NCBI GenBank assembly: GCA_964479625.1
Contig: CAYZMS010000014.1
Coordinates: forward strand, 46,409-110,408
Direction of reading: 5' to 3'
Source of the DNA: CAYZMS01 sp964479625
Lineage (GTDB): Bacteria; Bacteroidota; Bacteroidia; Chitinophagales; Saprospiraceae
Length of the DNA: 64,000 nucleotides
Below are positions 15,498 to 24,266 of the stretch, in pieces. The position numbers and the translations under genes were made by a program. A model generated the notes under the pieces. That model did no database searches. It saw only the letters and a program-made list of their open reading frames with translations, and was not told the origin of the DNA. How positions within the stretch are numbered: the stretch's first letter is position 1; each line of letters starts with the position of its first letter.

Positions 15498-15584
15498 TGA
15501 TAATTTTCAGCGTTTATCCCAAGGTAATTTAATCCAAGGGCTGGAGCTATGATATTGGTCAGACCCAGGCTTGATAATTATCAA
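15498..15584 (-). promoter_or_regulatory. Promoter with three Crp/Fnr-type sites, one an exact FNR box, for the third CBS gene
   Basis: The sites are TTGATAATTATCAA (15571-15584, exact TTGAT-N4-ATCAA), TGATATTGGTCA (15550-15561) and TGATAATTTTCA (15498-15509, six bases before the start codon). On the minus strand a -7-like box TACCTTGG (15526-15519) lies 29.5 bp from the centre of the middle site, the same offset as upstream of the CBS pair. The FNR box is 22 bp further out. The predicted positions are about -41.5 and -63.5. The third site would lie just inside the transcript. The FNR box overlaps the stop codon of the next gene. Confidence 0.6.
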
Positions 15585-15787
15585 TGATGCTGATACCATT
15601 GGTCCTCATCGAACTCCCTTGGTTTGGGTTTTTTTTTTCGAAGAATAAAAATGGCCTGAATGATGACCAGCGCCGGAACGATCAACATACCAATAAAAAT
15701 AACACCAGGTAAGGGAAACAGAGCCATTACCGCTAGAACGGTAAGGAGTGCAAGGAATAGCCAGATAGTGATCTTGCTTAATTGCAT
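15581..15787 (-). CDS. Small two-helix membrane protein
   Basis: 68 residues with two hydrophobic segments (IWLFLALLTVLAVMALF and LPGVIFIGMLIVPALVIIQAIFIL). A basic/acidic cytoplasmic tail follows (RKKKPKPREFDEDQWYQHH). I do not recognise a family. It is 22 bp downstream of the rhodanese gene on the same strand, so probably one transcript. Its last codons overlap the FNR-type box of the next gene. Confidence 0.65.
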   Translation of the reverse strand: MQLSKITIWLFLALLTVLAVMALFPLPGVIFIGMLIVPALVIIQAIFILRKKKPKPREFDEDQWYQHH

Positions 15788-15809
15788 GACGTTTTTGTTT
15801 TACAAACCA

Positions 15810-16115
15810 TTAAACGACCGCAGCTGTTGGCTGCGGGGTTTCGGCTTTTCTGTAGGCCCGTAACAAGTGGATCTTTTGGAACCCAATCATTCGAAGGGAA
15901 CGCACTACCTGCCGGGCACGTTGGCCATCTTCGCAATAAACGAAAACCGGCCTGGGAAGGGTTTCCCAGTCTTCCAGGAATTGTAAATGCAAACGCCAGG
16001 GAATATTTACGGCACCGGGCAGACGTTCCAGTTCAAATTCTTCTCTGGAGCGAACGTCGACAAGGGAACCTACTTTTTTCATCTTACTTAGGAATTGATT
16101 GCCAGTAATATACAA
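15810..16115 (-). CDS. Single-domain rhodanese
   Basis: 101 residues. The fold markers are SLVDVRSREEFELERLPGAVNIPW, and the active-site loop is VYCEDGQRAR with catalytic Cys61 in a six-residue loop. This loop length is typical of sulfurtransferases or persulfide carriers. The start is a TTG at 16115 that keeps the first strand of the fold; an ATG at 16082 would lose it. Probably cytoplasmic. It sits in the stress-gene neighbourhood, but I found no TGA-N6-TCA site directly upstream. Confidence 0.85.
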   Translation of the reverse strand: MYITGNQFLSKMKKVGSLVDVRSREEFELERLPGAVNIPWRLHLQFLEDWETLPRPVFVYCEDGQRARQVVRSLRMIGFQKIHLLRAYRKAETPQPTAAVV

Positions 16116-16256
16116 TCTCGGGCCCTAAGCAAGTGGTGGTAAAAATCACCGGGCGCACATGATTTTTCAAAAGTTGAGAGGGAAAAACACCTCTAGCGAC
16201 CCGGTCAGGCCACCTTTAACGGAAAAAAGCACCATCAGCACCATCTTATCGCCTCT

Positions 16257-17147
16257 TTACTTGAGGGGCTTTAGCTGGTAACCCTGTTCGCGCAATAGGT
16301 TGACGACCCCCTGCGGTCCGCCCAGGTGACCGGCGCCTACCGCGAAAAATATGGTTCCTTCCTGCATCATTTTCGCCATCACAGGAATCCAGTTGCGGTT
16401 GCGGTTAAAAAGAAGCAGATCTTCATAATCGGCCATACCCTTCTCTCCCTCCATGGCTTTGTACATGGCGTCAATATCCTGATCCTGGTACATTTTTACC
16501 AATTCCTGGAACTGATCATCGCCGGTATCACCGGTTTTGATCGCCTCCACTAACATATCAGCCTGTACCCGATAGGGGATGCTGTCGAACATACTCATTT
16601 GATATTCGGCGGTTTCGAGCCCGTCAATGGTTTTCTCTTGTTGCTGCGCCATTTGAGTGAACTCCATTTCATAGGATTTGACCGAGCCGGGGTCTGATAG
16701 GTCCATCCCTTCTCCGGAGGCCATTACACTGAGAAACATAGGCTTAATGCGTTCCAGCATGAACATGGGGAGGCCGATGCTTTCGAAATGCCCCTTGACC
16801 ATACCGTAATCCGCTTCGGATAAAAGGTCCTGAAGAGTAGTATCCCCTTTCATGAAGGCTTTCATCATAAGGGGCATCATTTTAGACATATCGGACATGT
16901 CCTCCATGTTAATTTCGAAAACCACCTTCTCCACCTCGTCAAAAGCAGCCATTGTCTTGGCGGTCAGGAAAAAATCCTCGGAGGGAATCATATGAATGGT
17001 GCCATACAAATAAGAGGGGCTTTGCAGCTCATTGCCGCTGATCTCCCACAGCAGGGATTTTTCATCGGTAGCCTGCATTTCTGCCTGGGCATTGACCAGG
17101 TTTAACAATCCGACCAGACCTAAAAAGAAAGAAAAGAAACGTTTCAT
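16257..17147 (-). CDS. TraB/GumN family exported protein
   Basis: 296 residues with a signal peptide (MKRFFSFFLGLVGLLNLVNAQA). The N-terminal signature LLWEISGNELQSPSYLYGTIHM contains the GTIHM motif. The C-terminus has FFAVGAGHLGGPQGVVNLLREQGY, the conserved G-x-G-H-L element. The family resembles TIKI metalloproteases, with conserved His/Glu. Enzymatic activity of bacterial GumN proteins is largely untested. Leftward, not tightly linked to neighbours. Confidence 0.88.
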   Translation of the reverse strand: MKRFFSFFLGLVGLLNLVNAQAEMQATDEKSLLWEISGNELQSPSYLYGTIHMIPSEDFFLTAKTMAAFDEVEKVVFEINMEDMSDMSKMMPLMMKAFMKGDTTLQDLLSEADYGMVKGHFESIGLPMFMLERIKPMFLSVMASGEGMDLSDPGSVKSYEMEFTQMAQQQEKTIDGLETAEYQMSMFDSIPYRVQADMLVEAIKTGDTGDDQFQELVKMYQDQDIDAMYKAMEGEKGMADYEDLLLFNRNRNWIPVMAKMMQEGTIFFAVGAGHLGGPQGVVNLLREQGYQLKPLK

Positions 17148-17509
17148 TCGTAAAATTTAAGTGACCCCTAAAAAAAGCTTTTGCAGGGAAAATTGTTGCA
17201 ACGGAAAGCAAGTTTTGATATTTGGAAAGAATTTTATGCCGAAGGACAGTTATTCGCTTTGGGAGACCAACGCATCAGACAACCATTTTCCACCCGATAA
17301 GTTTATACGCAAAATGAGGATGCTGATCACCGCTTTCAACAACTGGGGTTAGATCGTACTTAACCGGTTGTCCGATTGCCTTCGATAGCGCTTGGAGGGT
17401 TGCGTAAAGTTGATCCAGGAGTTTAAGGGTGTTGGAGGGTCTTCAGTTTGAAATAGAAATTGTTTTCTATAAGCCCTGCAGGAGAACGGAAGGCCGGTTT
17501 ACAGCCCAC
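17148..17509. other. 362-bp region without a convincing gene
   Basis: The only ORF of note is 17161-17352 (+, 63 codons). Its second half reads more like protein than the first, but it has no recognisable domain and no start signal. Near 17450, ATAGAAA TTG TTTTCTAT forms a small A/T hairpin. It could be a gene remnant or spacer. Confidence 0.4.
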
Positions 17510-18436
17510 TTAATGCGTCTTATCAAATTCTTCCACCAGATCCAATAGGGTGTGTATGTCATCAAAAAATTCCAGGACGAGCTCAAAGCTGACATTCGTA
17601 CGCCACAGGCTGGGCTCGAGAATATTGCGGGGTTCGGTGACAGCGATATAAAGGTCTCTGTTCATAAAGGAAAAATAGATCTCCTTTCCGGTTTGTTTAT
17701 AATAATCAACCATTGCTTTCTGCATAGGTGGGGTAAGGGCTCCAGCAACATGAGCTTCGTGATTGGCATAGACCATGAACAGCTCCCTGAACTCCGGGTT
17801 GGTGATCTCATGATCTACATTTTCCCCTGTTTCCCAGGTGAAGGCCTTGATCGCACGGGTGAGATAGGGTCGAAACTCACGTGGCCAAACGACGATCTCG
17901 CCTCGCAGCTCTTCCGCAAAGCGAGCTTTCATAAAGACGCCCTTGAATACGTAATTTAGCCGACTGCGTACCGGAGAATTCTCCCGGACGTCCATTTCAC
18001 ACAGTTCGAAAGGCATTTCTCCTACTTTACCCTTGATGAAATCTTCCATTACAAATAAGTGTGCGGGAGTCACAAATAACCTGCTGGCTAAAAAAGTGTC
18101 TTTCCCAAGTCCACCCTTTTCTTGGAAACTCAGGTCCTGAATATTGGTCTGGGTCTCCATAAAACCCAGTATCAACTGGAGTACGTTGGGCTTGAATCGC
18201 AAAACAAATTGACGAAACCGCCAACCCAGATACAAGAGGTAAAGAGTAATGGGAATGCTCAAAACCAGCGTGAGGACCCAAATTTTCAGGGTAAGATGCA
18301 AGACCACTAAGCCCACCGCCAGCAAAAGCGAAAAAGCCGTAAGCCCCATAAGCCGCCAACGCCTCCGCTCCAGGCGCACCAGCTCCGGGTAGATGGTATT
18401 GTTATAGTAGATCCGAAAATTGTCAAGACGTCTCAA
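17510..18436 (-). CDS. Two-helix membrane protein of unknown function
   Basis: 308 residues. A basic N-terminal segment (RLERRRWRLM) precedes two closely spaced transmembrane helices (about 30-75: TAFSLLLAVGLVVLHLTL, VLTLVLSIPITLYLLYLGW). A cytoplasmic region of about 230 residues with mixed alpha/beta composition follows. The layout resembles DUF3137-type proteins, but I am not certain of the family. The start is a TTG; the first ATG is residue 30, just before the first helix. Confidence 0.65.
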   Translation of the reverse strand: MRRLDNFRIYYNNTIYPELVRLERRRWRLMGLTAFSLLLAVGLVVLHLTLKIWVLTLVLSIPITLYLLYLGWRFRQFVLRFKPNVLQLILGFMETQTNIQDLSFQEKGGLGKDTFLASRLFVTPAHLFVMEDFIKGKVGEMPFELCEMDVRENSPVRSRLNYVFKGVFMKARFAEELRGEIVVWPREFRPYLTRAIKAFTWETGENVDHEITNPEFRELFMVYANHEAHVAGALTPPMQKAMVDYYKQTGKEIYFSFMNRDLYIAVTEPRNILEPSLWRTNVSFELVLEFFDDIHTLLDLVEEFDKTH

Positions 18437-18478
18437 ACGGGTTGCGGTTTAAACCAGTTCAGGAGGTAAAATAAATAA

Positions 18479-18652
18479 ATGGTACCTTATACCAATCAAT
18501 TTTTGGAAAAAGCCATCTCCCTAAAGTTCGAAGAAGGGGAAAAGGAACAAGTCCCCAGGGGGCATACCTGGACCTGGAATGCCTATCTGAAGTCGGACAA
18601 AAGGGCGATCGGGGGCATACCTTTGCCAACAGACAGGGAGGGTCAGCAATAA
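18479..18652 (+). CDS. Candidate small protein (57 aa) with a strong ribosome-binding site
   Basis: The ORF encodes a charged 57-residue peptide (MVPYTNQFLEKAISLKFEEG...PTDREGQQ). AGGAGG (18461-18466) lies 12 nt before the ATG, a strong Shine-Dalgarno that is rare in this window. It is in the same frame as the conserved-looking gene at 18776, separated by two in-frame TAA codons. It may be a real small gene or the 5' part of a larger decayed gene. No homologue recognised. Confidence 0.35.
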   Translation: MVPYTNQFLEKAISLKFEEGEKEQVPRGHTWTWNAYLKSDKRAIGGIPLPTDREGQQ

Positions 18653-18775
18653 TTAGGAGCGCGATTTGGGAACTAAACCACCCCTTTATTCCATTGTATA
18701 GTTGTTGATTTTAGACAGCTGCCTATCAGGCCTTTCCGCCTGGAAGGCAAGCCCAATGCCGTAAAGGTTTTTTTG

Positions 18776-19162
18776 ATGAAGGATTGGAAGGCTAGATCGG
18801 AAATGCACCCCCTTTTTCCCAGTGGAGAATGGAAGGGATTTTACACCTACAGGATGGGCCCGGGGGGCGATAAGCACGAAATGCAATTCCTGTTCGAATT
18901 TCAGGATGGCCAGATCAGTGGTATGGGAAGTGACCCTGTTGGAGCTTTTACCTGGAAAGGAAGCTATCAGTTAAAAGCGCTGATCGTAAATATGACCAAA
19001 TCCTACCCCACGCATTGGGTAGAATACCAGGGGCATGTGGATGAAAATGGCATATGGGGTACCTGGACACTGAGTGGACTTAAAGGCGGGTTTCACGTTT
19101 GGCCAATCAATGGTGCGGAGGAGAAGACCGAAACGGAAGCGCTTTTGCTAAAAAAGGTATAA
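18776..19162 (+). CDS. Small soluble protein of unknown function
   Basis: 128 residues from the ATG at 18776. The body is beta-rich and aromatic (GEWKGFYTYRMGPGGDKHEMQFLFEFQDGQISG, EYQGHVDENGIWGTWTL), suggesting a small barrel or lipocalin-like fold. No signal peptide. The frame stays open upstream to 18677 and reads plausibly as protein, but offers only a TTG and no ATG. The gene may therefore be longer or have lost its original start. Convergent with the 14-repeat protein. Confidence 0.6.
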   Translation: MKDWKARSEMHPLFPSGEWKGFYTYRMGPGGDKHEMQFLFEFQDGQISGMGSDPVGAFTWKGSYQLKALIVNMTKSYPTHWVEYQGHVDENGIWGTWTLSGLKGGFHVWPINGAEEKTETEALLLKKV

Positions 19163-19190
19163 AAAAAGGGTGTGAGGCACCCCCACACCC
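19161..19190 (-). terminator. Leftward terminator of the 14-repeat protein gene
   Basis: On the minus strand, GGGTGTG and CACACCC form a 7-bp stem around a GC-rich loop and are followed by TTTTTTTAT. It lies 15 bp after the stop codon. Confidence 0.75.
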
Positions 19191-19205
19191 TCCTTATGGT
19201 GTTTA

Positions 19206-22200
19206 CTATTCTGTAAGTTTAACGAATTTTTGTTGTAGTATTTGCTCTCCGGCCTGCAGTCGAAGCACATACATACCGGCCGGCAGATCGGCAAGGCCCA
19301 GGATCAGGCTGGCCCCTTGTTGAACTTCCCACGGTCGTTCTTTGACCAACTGCCCAGTGGAAAGATCGACTAGTTGAACACTGGCGGCCTGGCCCGGCAG
19401 CAGGGATTTGCCGTTGTAAATCAATTGTAATTCATCTCGAACGGGGTTGGGGCTTAGGCTGATTTGACTACGCTTTGATGCAATACTTTGGGGTAATTCA
19501 GCTATACCTTCCGTTCCTCCGATCAAAACGCTAATGAAATTATCGGATAGGTCAAAGCAGTTATCCGTCAGAAGGGTTTCGTCTACATCGTCACCAATCC
19601 CAAACAGGAGGAAACCAGTATAGCTAAGCGCAAGTACCCGGTAGGCGCCATCATCCAGCCCATTAAAATCATAAACCGCTTGAGAGGTGGTATCGATGAT
19701 TACGTTTTCTTTGTCAGTGATCAGAAAGACCAGACCGGCGATAGAATCCGCTGTACTTAACCACTCAAGTATGCTGTTCTCTGTGGGATTAGCCGGAAGT
19801 TCGATCTCGGTGCTGCCATCGAGTAAACTGACCGAGCCTCCTTCAGGCCGGGAACTATGCACTGGAATGAAATTGTCAGAAATATCATAACATCCCGGTA
19901 GCAGTTGATCTTCGAATAGGTTCAGCCCTCCCATGATGTTGAATGCTCCGCGAAAGTTGATTCCCCAGATCCGGAAGATCCCCCGTTCGGAATTGTCAAA
20001 ATTGATAGTATTGCTTTCAACATCTGTAAATAAAATATCGTTTTTCTCATCGGTAATGACCAGGCGATAACCCGTTCCCTCCGGACCCATTGGAGTGCGA
20101 ATAGAAACGAAGTCGGGTTCTTCGTCCATGGGGCAGGTATAATAAATATCGACGGAATCTCTACTTTCAATCCGCCCGGCTTCCACTTCGCCTCCCAATT
20201 CAATGGCCAGGCTGTTATCGGAGAATTCGAAACAATTATTCGAAAGAGCAGCGGAGGTGTCCAATACAGCTCCCGCATTGATATTCAGGAACCCGGTGAA
20301 AGAAAGCCCCCAAACTGTATAATCACCAAGCGGAAAGGTATCCAACACTATCTGATCTACCCCTGGAGGGGTGATATGCTGGATGGTATTTGCCGAATCG
20401 ACTAAAACGTACACATAGCCAGCCCGGGAACCGGAAGTACTGACTAATTCCAGGGTGCTGCCATCCCTTCCCGGACAAAACTGGAAAGCCTCCATTGCTT
20501 CATCCAGCTTGGCGATGGCCCCTCCCTCTGAAGTATCCCGGATGACGGTCAGGTGGTTTTCGGATTGCTGGTAGCAACCATTAGAAAAAATGACCCCCTC
20601 GATGAATTGTCCGGCCTGAGCCGTTAGCGCACCGGTATAGGAAAACCCATGTACCTTTAGTTCCGGGAAGTTGATATTATCGAAGTTGAGGCTGTCGTCT
20701 TCCAGAATGGCTAAAATGATGCCGTTGCGGTTGGTAATCACATAAGCATAGGCCGCCTCTGTAGCAGTAGTGGAATTGGTAAATACAAAGATATCCGGGT
20801 TGCCGTCGGGGCAGGCCCAAAGGGTGTCGTAGGGACTGCCCTGAGCGCTGATTTGGGCCCCGTCAATAGATTCCCGGAACAGATCGATGAAGTTATCACT
20901 CAGATCGTGACACTCGTCCGATAAGGGAACCTGGGTTACGTCTTCCCCGATTTCGAGAGTAGGCTCCCCCGTATAGGCCAAACTGTATACCCGGGCATTC
21001 CCCCCTGCCAGTTCTTCGAAATCAAAACTATCCCGGTCAAAAACGACCTGCAGCCGATTACTGTCATCCGTTACCAGGTAAAGGAGGGCCCCGGCAGTTG
21101 GTCCTTCCCGTTCAAAAGTTAGGACATCATTATTCCCGTCCCCGATACAAAAGGAGGTATCTACCGATTCAAGCACCCGGATAGTACCTGCTTCGGGCTC
21201 TTCATGAAAGGTCTGTAAGAAATTCGAACTGGTTGAAAAACAGCCGGTGGCCAGGTCATCCTGCCCGACGACGGCCCCTTCTGCAGCCAGTAGCTCCCCG
21301 GTGTAGGCCATGCCATAGATGAGGTAGTCACCCGGCAAAAAGGGCTCCAGGTCAAGGCTGTCGACTTCGCTTACCGCCACGACCATATTATTGAGGTCAG
21401 TGAGCAGATAGGCAAACTGGTCCCCCACGGAACCGTTCAATTGAAAGGAAAGGGCATTAGCTATTCCGTCATCCGGGCAGGTGTATCGTAAACTGTCCGG
21501 GCTATTTTTAAAGCTGATCGTTCCTCCAGCCGGTTGTTGTTTTCGAATGAGCAGCGTATTGGCGCTGAGGTCAAAACAATCATCGCTTAAAGGCTGCCCG
21601 CCAAGGGTGTCGCCGGGGGTTATGGTCAATGCACCAGTATATGACAGCCCTTGGATGGCATATTGTCCTTCCACCAGGTTCTCGAAATCATAGACGTTTT
21701 CGATAGTGAGGTCGAGAACCAGGTTTTGGGTGTCCAGGACGAGTAAGGCATAAGCCCCTGCTGTAGCTCCTTCCACGGAGAACGTAAGCAGCGTAAATTC
21801 CGCATCGGAGCAAATGAGGGTGTCGGTACCGCCTTCTGCAAAGGCCAAGTTGCCACCTTCCGGTAGGCTGCGGGTCACCGAGAGAAAGTTCTCCGAAAGT
21901 TCGAAGCAAGCCGTTGAAAGGCTGTCAATAGCAGCATCCTGCCCGGGCTCCGCCAGTAATTCGCCGGTATAGGAGAGTCCCCATACCCGCAGCTGATCAT
22001 TTGCCAACTGGTCAAAATCGAAAGCGGTATCCGCAGTAACCACTTCAATAATGTTGGCGGTATCCGTGATAAGGTAGGCATAAGGTGCCATACCGGTGGT
22101 AGTAAAACTCAATACATCGGTTTGCCCTTCCGGACAGATCGCGACGGTATCTGGTTCTCCGGTGAAGGCGATACGGCCACCATCCACTTCCTCGGCGAGC

Positions 22201-24266
22201 AAACGGACAAAATTTGAACTTAAGTCATAGCAACCATTGGAGACGGCGTCACGCTGAATGTCGTCTCCTGTGCTCAGCAAAAGAGTACCCGTAAAGGAAA
22301 CTCCGTACACCCGGGTGGGCCCTGCCTCGGCGGGATCATAATCTAGTCGGTCTCCGGCCAGAACAAACCGGACGATCCCAGCTGTATCGGTAAGGACGTA
22401 GCGAAAATCGGCCGTTTCGGTACTGGTGTTGGCAAAGACCAGCAGGTCAGTTACTTCGTCCATAACGCAGACACGAACAGCGGTGTCCCCATTTTCAAGG
22501 CTTACCGTTCCGCCGTCAACCGCTTCCCATTGAATACTGATGGTATTCTCGCTCAGGTCGGAACAAGGTTCAGCCAGCGGGGCATCATTGATATTTTGGC
22601 CGGGTTCGGCCAGCAAGGTCCCGGTATAGGCCAAGCCGGTAAGGGTCAATTGCTGAGGCAGGTTACGGTCAATGGGGAGGGCTTCGGTCTCCAAAACCTG
22701 AAGGATGGTCCCGCTGGTATCTGTCAGTAGATAGGCATAGGCGGCCCCCATGTCCCCCTGGCGTTGAAGTTGGATCAGGCTTTCCTGCATTCCGGGGGTA
22801 AAGCATTCGAGCAGGTCGGTCTGCCCTTCATTTGCACTGATCGTACCGCCCTCCGCCGGGAGCTTTTGGACCTGTATGCGGTTTTCCGCAACTTCAAAAC
22901 ACTCATCCGAAAGGGAGCCTCCCTGAAGGAAGGCATCACCGGCTTCGACCATTAAATTACCGGTGTAGCCCAGGCCCGCAATTTCAAGACGGCCTGAAAA
23001 GCTGCCTGGAAGGATGACCTGACTGGTTTCGAATACAGCCAGAATAGTATTGTTGGTATCCAAAACGAAATAGGCATAATTCTGATCTGCTTTTGCAGTA
23101 GTGCTTAGTTCAATGGCTGTGTCCAGCGTATCTTCCACGCAAAGCAGCAGGCTGTCGCCGCCTTCTGCCAGGCTGATGGTGCCGCCTTCCACCGTTCGAA
23201 TACGGATATCCACTGCTTCATCGGACAACTCAAAGCAGGCATCGGTGAATTGAGCCTCCTCCGGTAATTGACCGGTAACGTCGTTAAGCATACCCGAAAA
23301 AGACAGCCCGAAAACCTGGTAAGCACCCGTACCGGCAGGGGTGTCAATGGTAATCACCGCTTCAGTGGTCACCTCCAGTATCGTTCCTTCCGGGCCCACA
23401 AGCACGTAGCCATAGGGAAGGGAGGAGCTTGTGGGCTGTTCGAAAGAGAAAGAACTGGTCTCCCCATTGCAGGCAAAGTCCTCCTGACCCTCAACAAGGC
23501 TTAGGCTTCCTCCATCCACTGCCGCTTTAAGTACGCTGACGAAATTGTCACTCAGGTCGAAGCACTCCTCCGCCAAGGTCGCTTCGGTAATGTTCTGACC
23601 GACCTCGGCTGTCAGATCCCCGGCAAAGGAAAGCCCCCACACCCGGTAGATGGCATTGGGCTGTTCGTTAAAATCGATCGAAAAGCCGGTCGGAATATCC
23701 AGAATAATATCATTGGTATCGGTGACCAGCAGTTGCAAATTCGGGGCATTACTATCCAGTTCGAAAGTGAGGGAATTGGACTCCGGGTCTTCATCGCAAA
23801 GAAACTCCACCTGGTTGCCGGCGCTTGATTCGATCGTTCCGGCATCGGGGGTGAAGCTCCCTACAGGGACAAAGTTCTCCGTAAGCCCGAAACAATAAGC
23901 TGCCAGCTCGTCCTCTGCAGCATTCATGCCGGGCTGGGCAAAAAGCGGTCCCTTGTAGTACAGTGCCCAGACCCGGAAGTTGCCCGCTCCCAGGTCGCTC
24001 AGGTCAATGGTCCTGCGACGATTGACTTTCAGGATGATGTTATCTTCATCGGTAACCAGGTAGACATACGGCATATAGGTTGGTCCGGTAGTAAAGGTCA
24101 AAGCCGAAACACTACCGTTCTCTATACATTGTAAGGCGCTGGTATCGCCGTTCAGCAGGCTGATCGTGGTGCCCTCTCCGCACCCGCTTTGTGCTTGCAG
24201 CGGTGGTATGCCACCCAGCCAACTGCTGGTCAAAAACAGGAGTACAGTGGTAAAACGTAAGTTCAT
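19206..24266 (-). CDS. Giant secreted protein of 14 tandem ~112-residue repeats with T9SS sorting domain
   Basis: I place the start at the ATG at 24266, which gives a signal peptide (MNLRFTTVLLFLTSSWLGGI, cleaved near LQAQ). The upstream in-frame extension lacks one. Mature residues about 27-1595 are 14 divergent repeats (separate entry). The last 91 residues are a T9SS type A domain (ISLSPNPVRDELQL to QQKFVKLTE). The protein is exported across the outer membrane and is either surface-anchored or released. Adhesion or cell-surface structure is a guess; no enzymatic domain is visible. It is divergent from another T9SS protein. Confidence 0.85.
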   Translation of the reverse strand: MNLRFTTVLLFLTSSWLGGIPPLQAQSGCGEGTTISLLNGDTSALQCIENGSVSALTFTTGPTYMPYVYLVTDEDNIILKVNRRRTIDLSDLGAGNFRVWALYYKGPLFAQPGMNAAEDELAAYCFGLTENFVPVGSFTPDAGTIESSAGNQVEFLCDEDPESNSLTFELDSNAPNLQLLVTDTNDIILDIPTGFSIDFNEQPNAIYRVWGLSFAGDLTAEVGQNITEATLAEECFDLSDNFVSVLKAAVDGGSLSLVEGQEDFACNGETSSFSFEQPTSSSLPYGYVLVGPEGTILEVTTEAVITIDTPAGTGAYQVFGLSFSGMLNDVTGQLPEEAQFTDACFELSDEAVDIRIRTVEGGTISLAEGGDSLLLCVEDTLDTAIELSTTAKADQNYAYFVLDTNNTILAVFETSQVILPGSFSGRLEIAGLGYTGNLMVEAGDAFLQGGSLSDECFEVAENRIQVQKLPAEGGTISANEGQTDLLECFTPGMQESLIQLQRQGDMGAAYAYLLTDTSGTILQVLETEALPIDRNLPQQLTLTGLAYTGTLLAEPGQNINDAPLAEPCSDLSENTISIQWEAVDGGTVSLENGDTAVRVCVMDEVTDLLVFANTSTETADFRYVLTDTAGIVRFVLAGDRLDYDPAEAGPTRVYGVSFTGTLLLSTGDDIQRDAVSNGCYDLSSNFVRLLAEEVDGGRIAFTGEPDTVAICPEGQTDVLSFTTTGMAPYAYLITDTANIIEVVTADTAFDFDQLANDQLRVWGLSYTGELLAEPGQDAAIDSLSTACFELSENFLSVTRSLPEGGNLAFAEGGTDTLICSDAEFTLLTFSVEGATAGAYALLVLDTQNLVLDLTIENVYDFENLVEGQYAIQGLSYTGALTITPGDTLGGQPLSDDCFDLSANTLLIRKQQPAGGTISFKNSPDSLRYTCPDDGIANALSFQLNGSVGDQFAYLLTDLNNMVVAVSEVDSLDLEPFLPGDYLIYGMAYTGELLAAEGAVVGQDDLATGCFSTSSNFLQTFHEEPEAGTIRVLESVDTSFCIGDGNNDVLTFEREGPTAGALLYLVTDDSNRLQVVFDRDSFDFEELAGGNARVYSLAYTGEPTLEIGEDVTQVPLSDECHDLSDNFIDLFRESIDGAQISAQGSPYDTLWACPDGNPDIFVFTNSTTATEAAYAYVITNRNGIILAILEDDSLNFDNINFPELKVHGFSYTGALTAQAGQFIEGVIFSNGCYQQSENHLTVIRDTSEGGAIAKLDEAMEAFQFCPGRDGSTLELVSTSGSRAGYVYVLVDSANTIQHITPPGVDQIVLDTFPLGDYTVWGLSFTGFLNINAGAVLDTSAALSNNCFEFSDNSLAIELGGEVEAGRIESRDSVDIYYTCPMDEEPDFVSIRTPMGPEGTGYRLVITDEKNDILFTDVESNTINFDNSERGIFRIWGINFRGAFNIMGGLNLFEDQLLPGCYDISDNFIPVHSSRPEGGSVSLLDGSTEIELPANPTENSILEWLSTADSIAGLVFLITDKENVIIDTTSQAVYDFNGLDDGAYRVLALSYTGFLLFGIGDDVDETLLTDNCFDLSDNFISVLIGGTEGIAELPQSIASKRSQISLSPNPVRDELQLIYNGKSLLPGQAASVQLVDLSTGQLVKERPWEVQQGASLILGLADLPAGMYVLRLQAGEQILQQKFVKLTE
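19482..24188 (-). repeat. Fourteen-copy protein-coding repeat (~112 codons each)
   Basis: Each unit follows one scheme: an opening GG-x-[IL]-S, a Cys near residue 12, a hydrophobic strand, and YxYL[VI]TD with N-x-I-[IL]. A strand like YRVWGLSYTG-x-L, then G(D/Q)-x(8)-L-x(3)-CF-[DE]-LS-[DE]-N-F closes the unit. Two Cys per unit suggest one disulfide each. The 14th copy lacks the first Cys. DNA identity between units is low, so the array is old and stable rather than recently amplified. Confidence 0.8.

Noticed and set aside
19482..24188. The repeat array as a recent DNA tandem duplication
   Set aside because: Units share protein pattern but little nucleotide identity, so not a recent expansion or assembly artefact.
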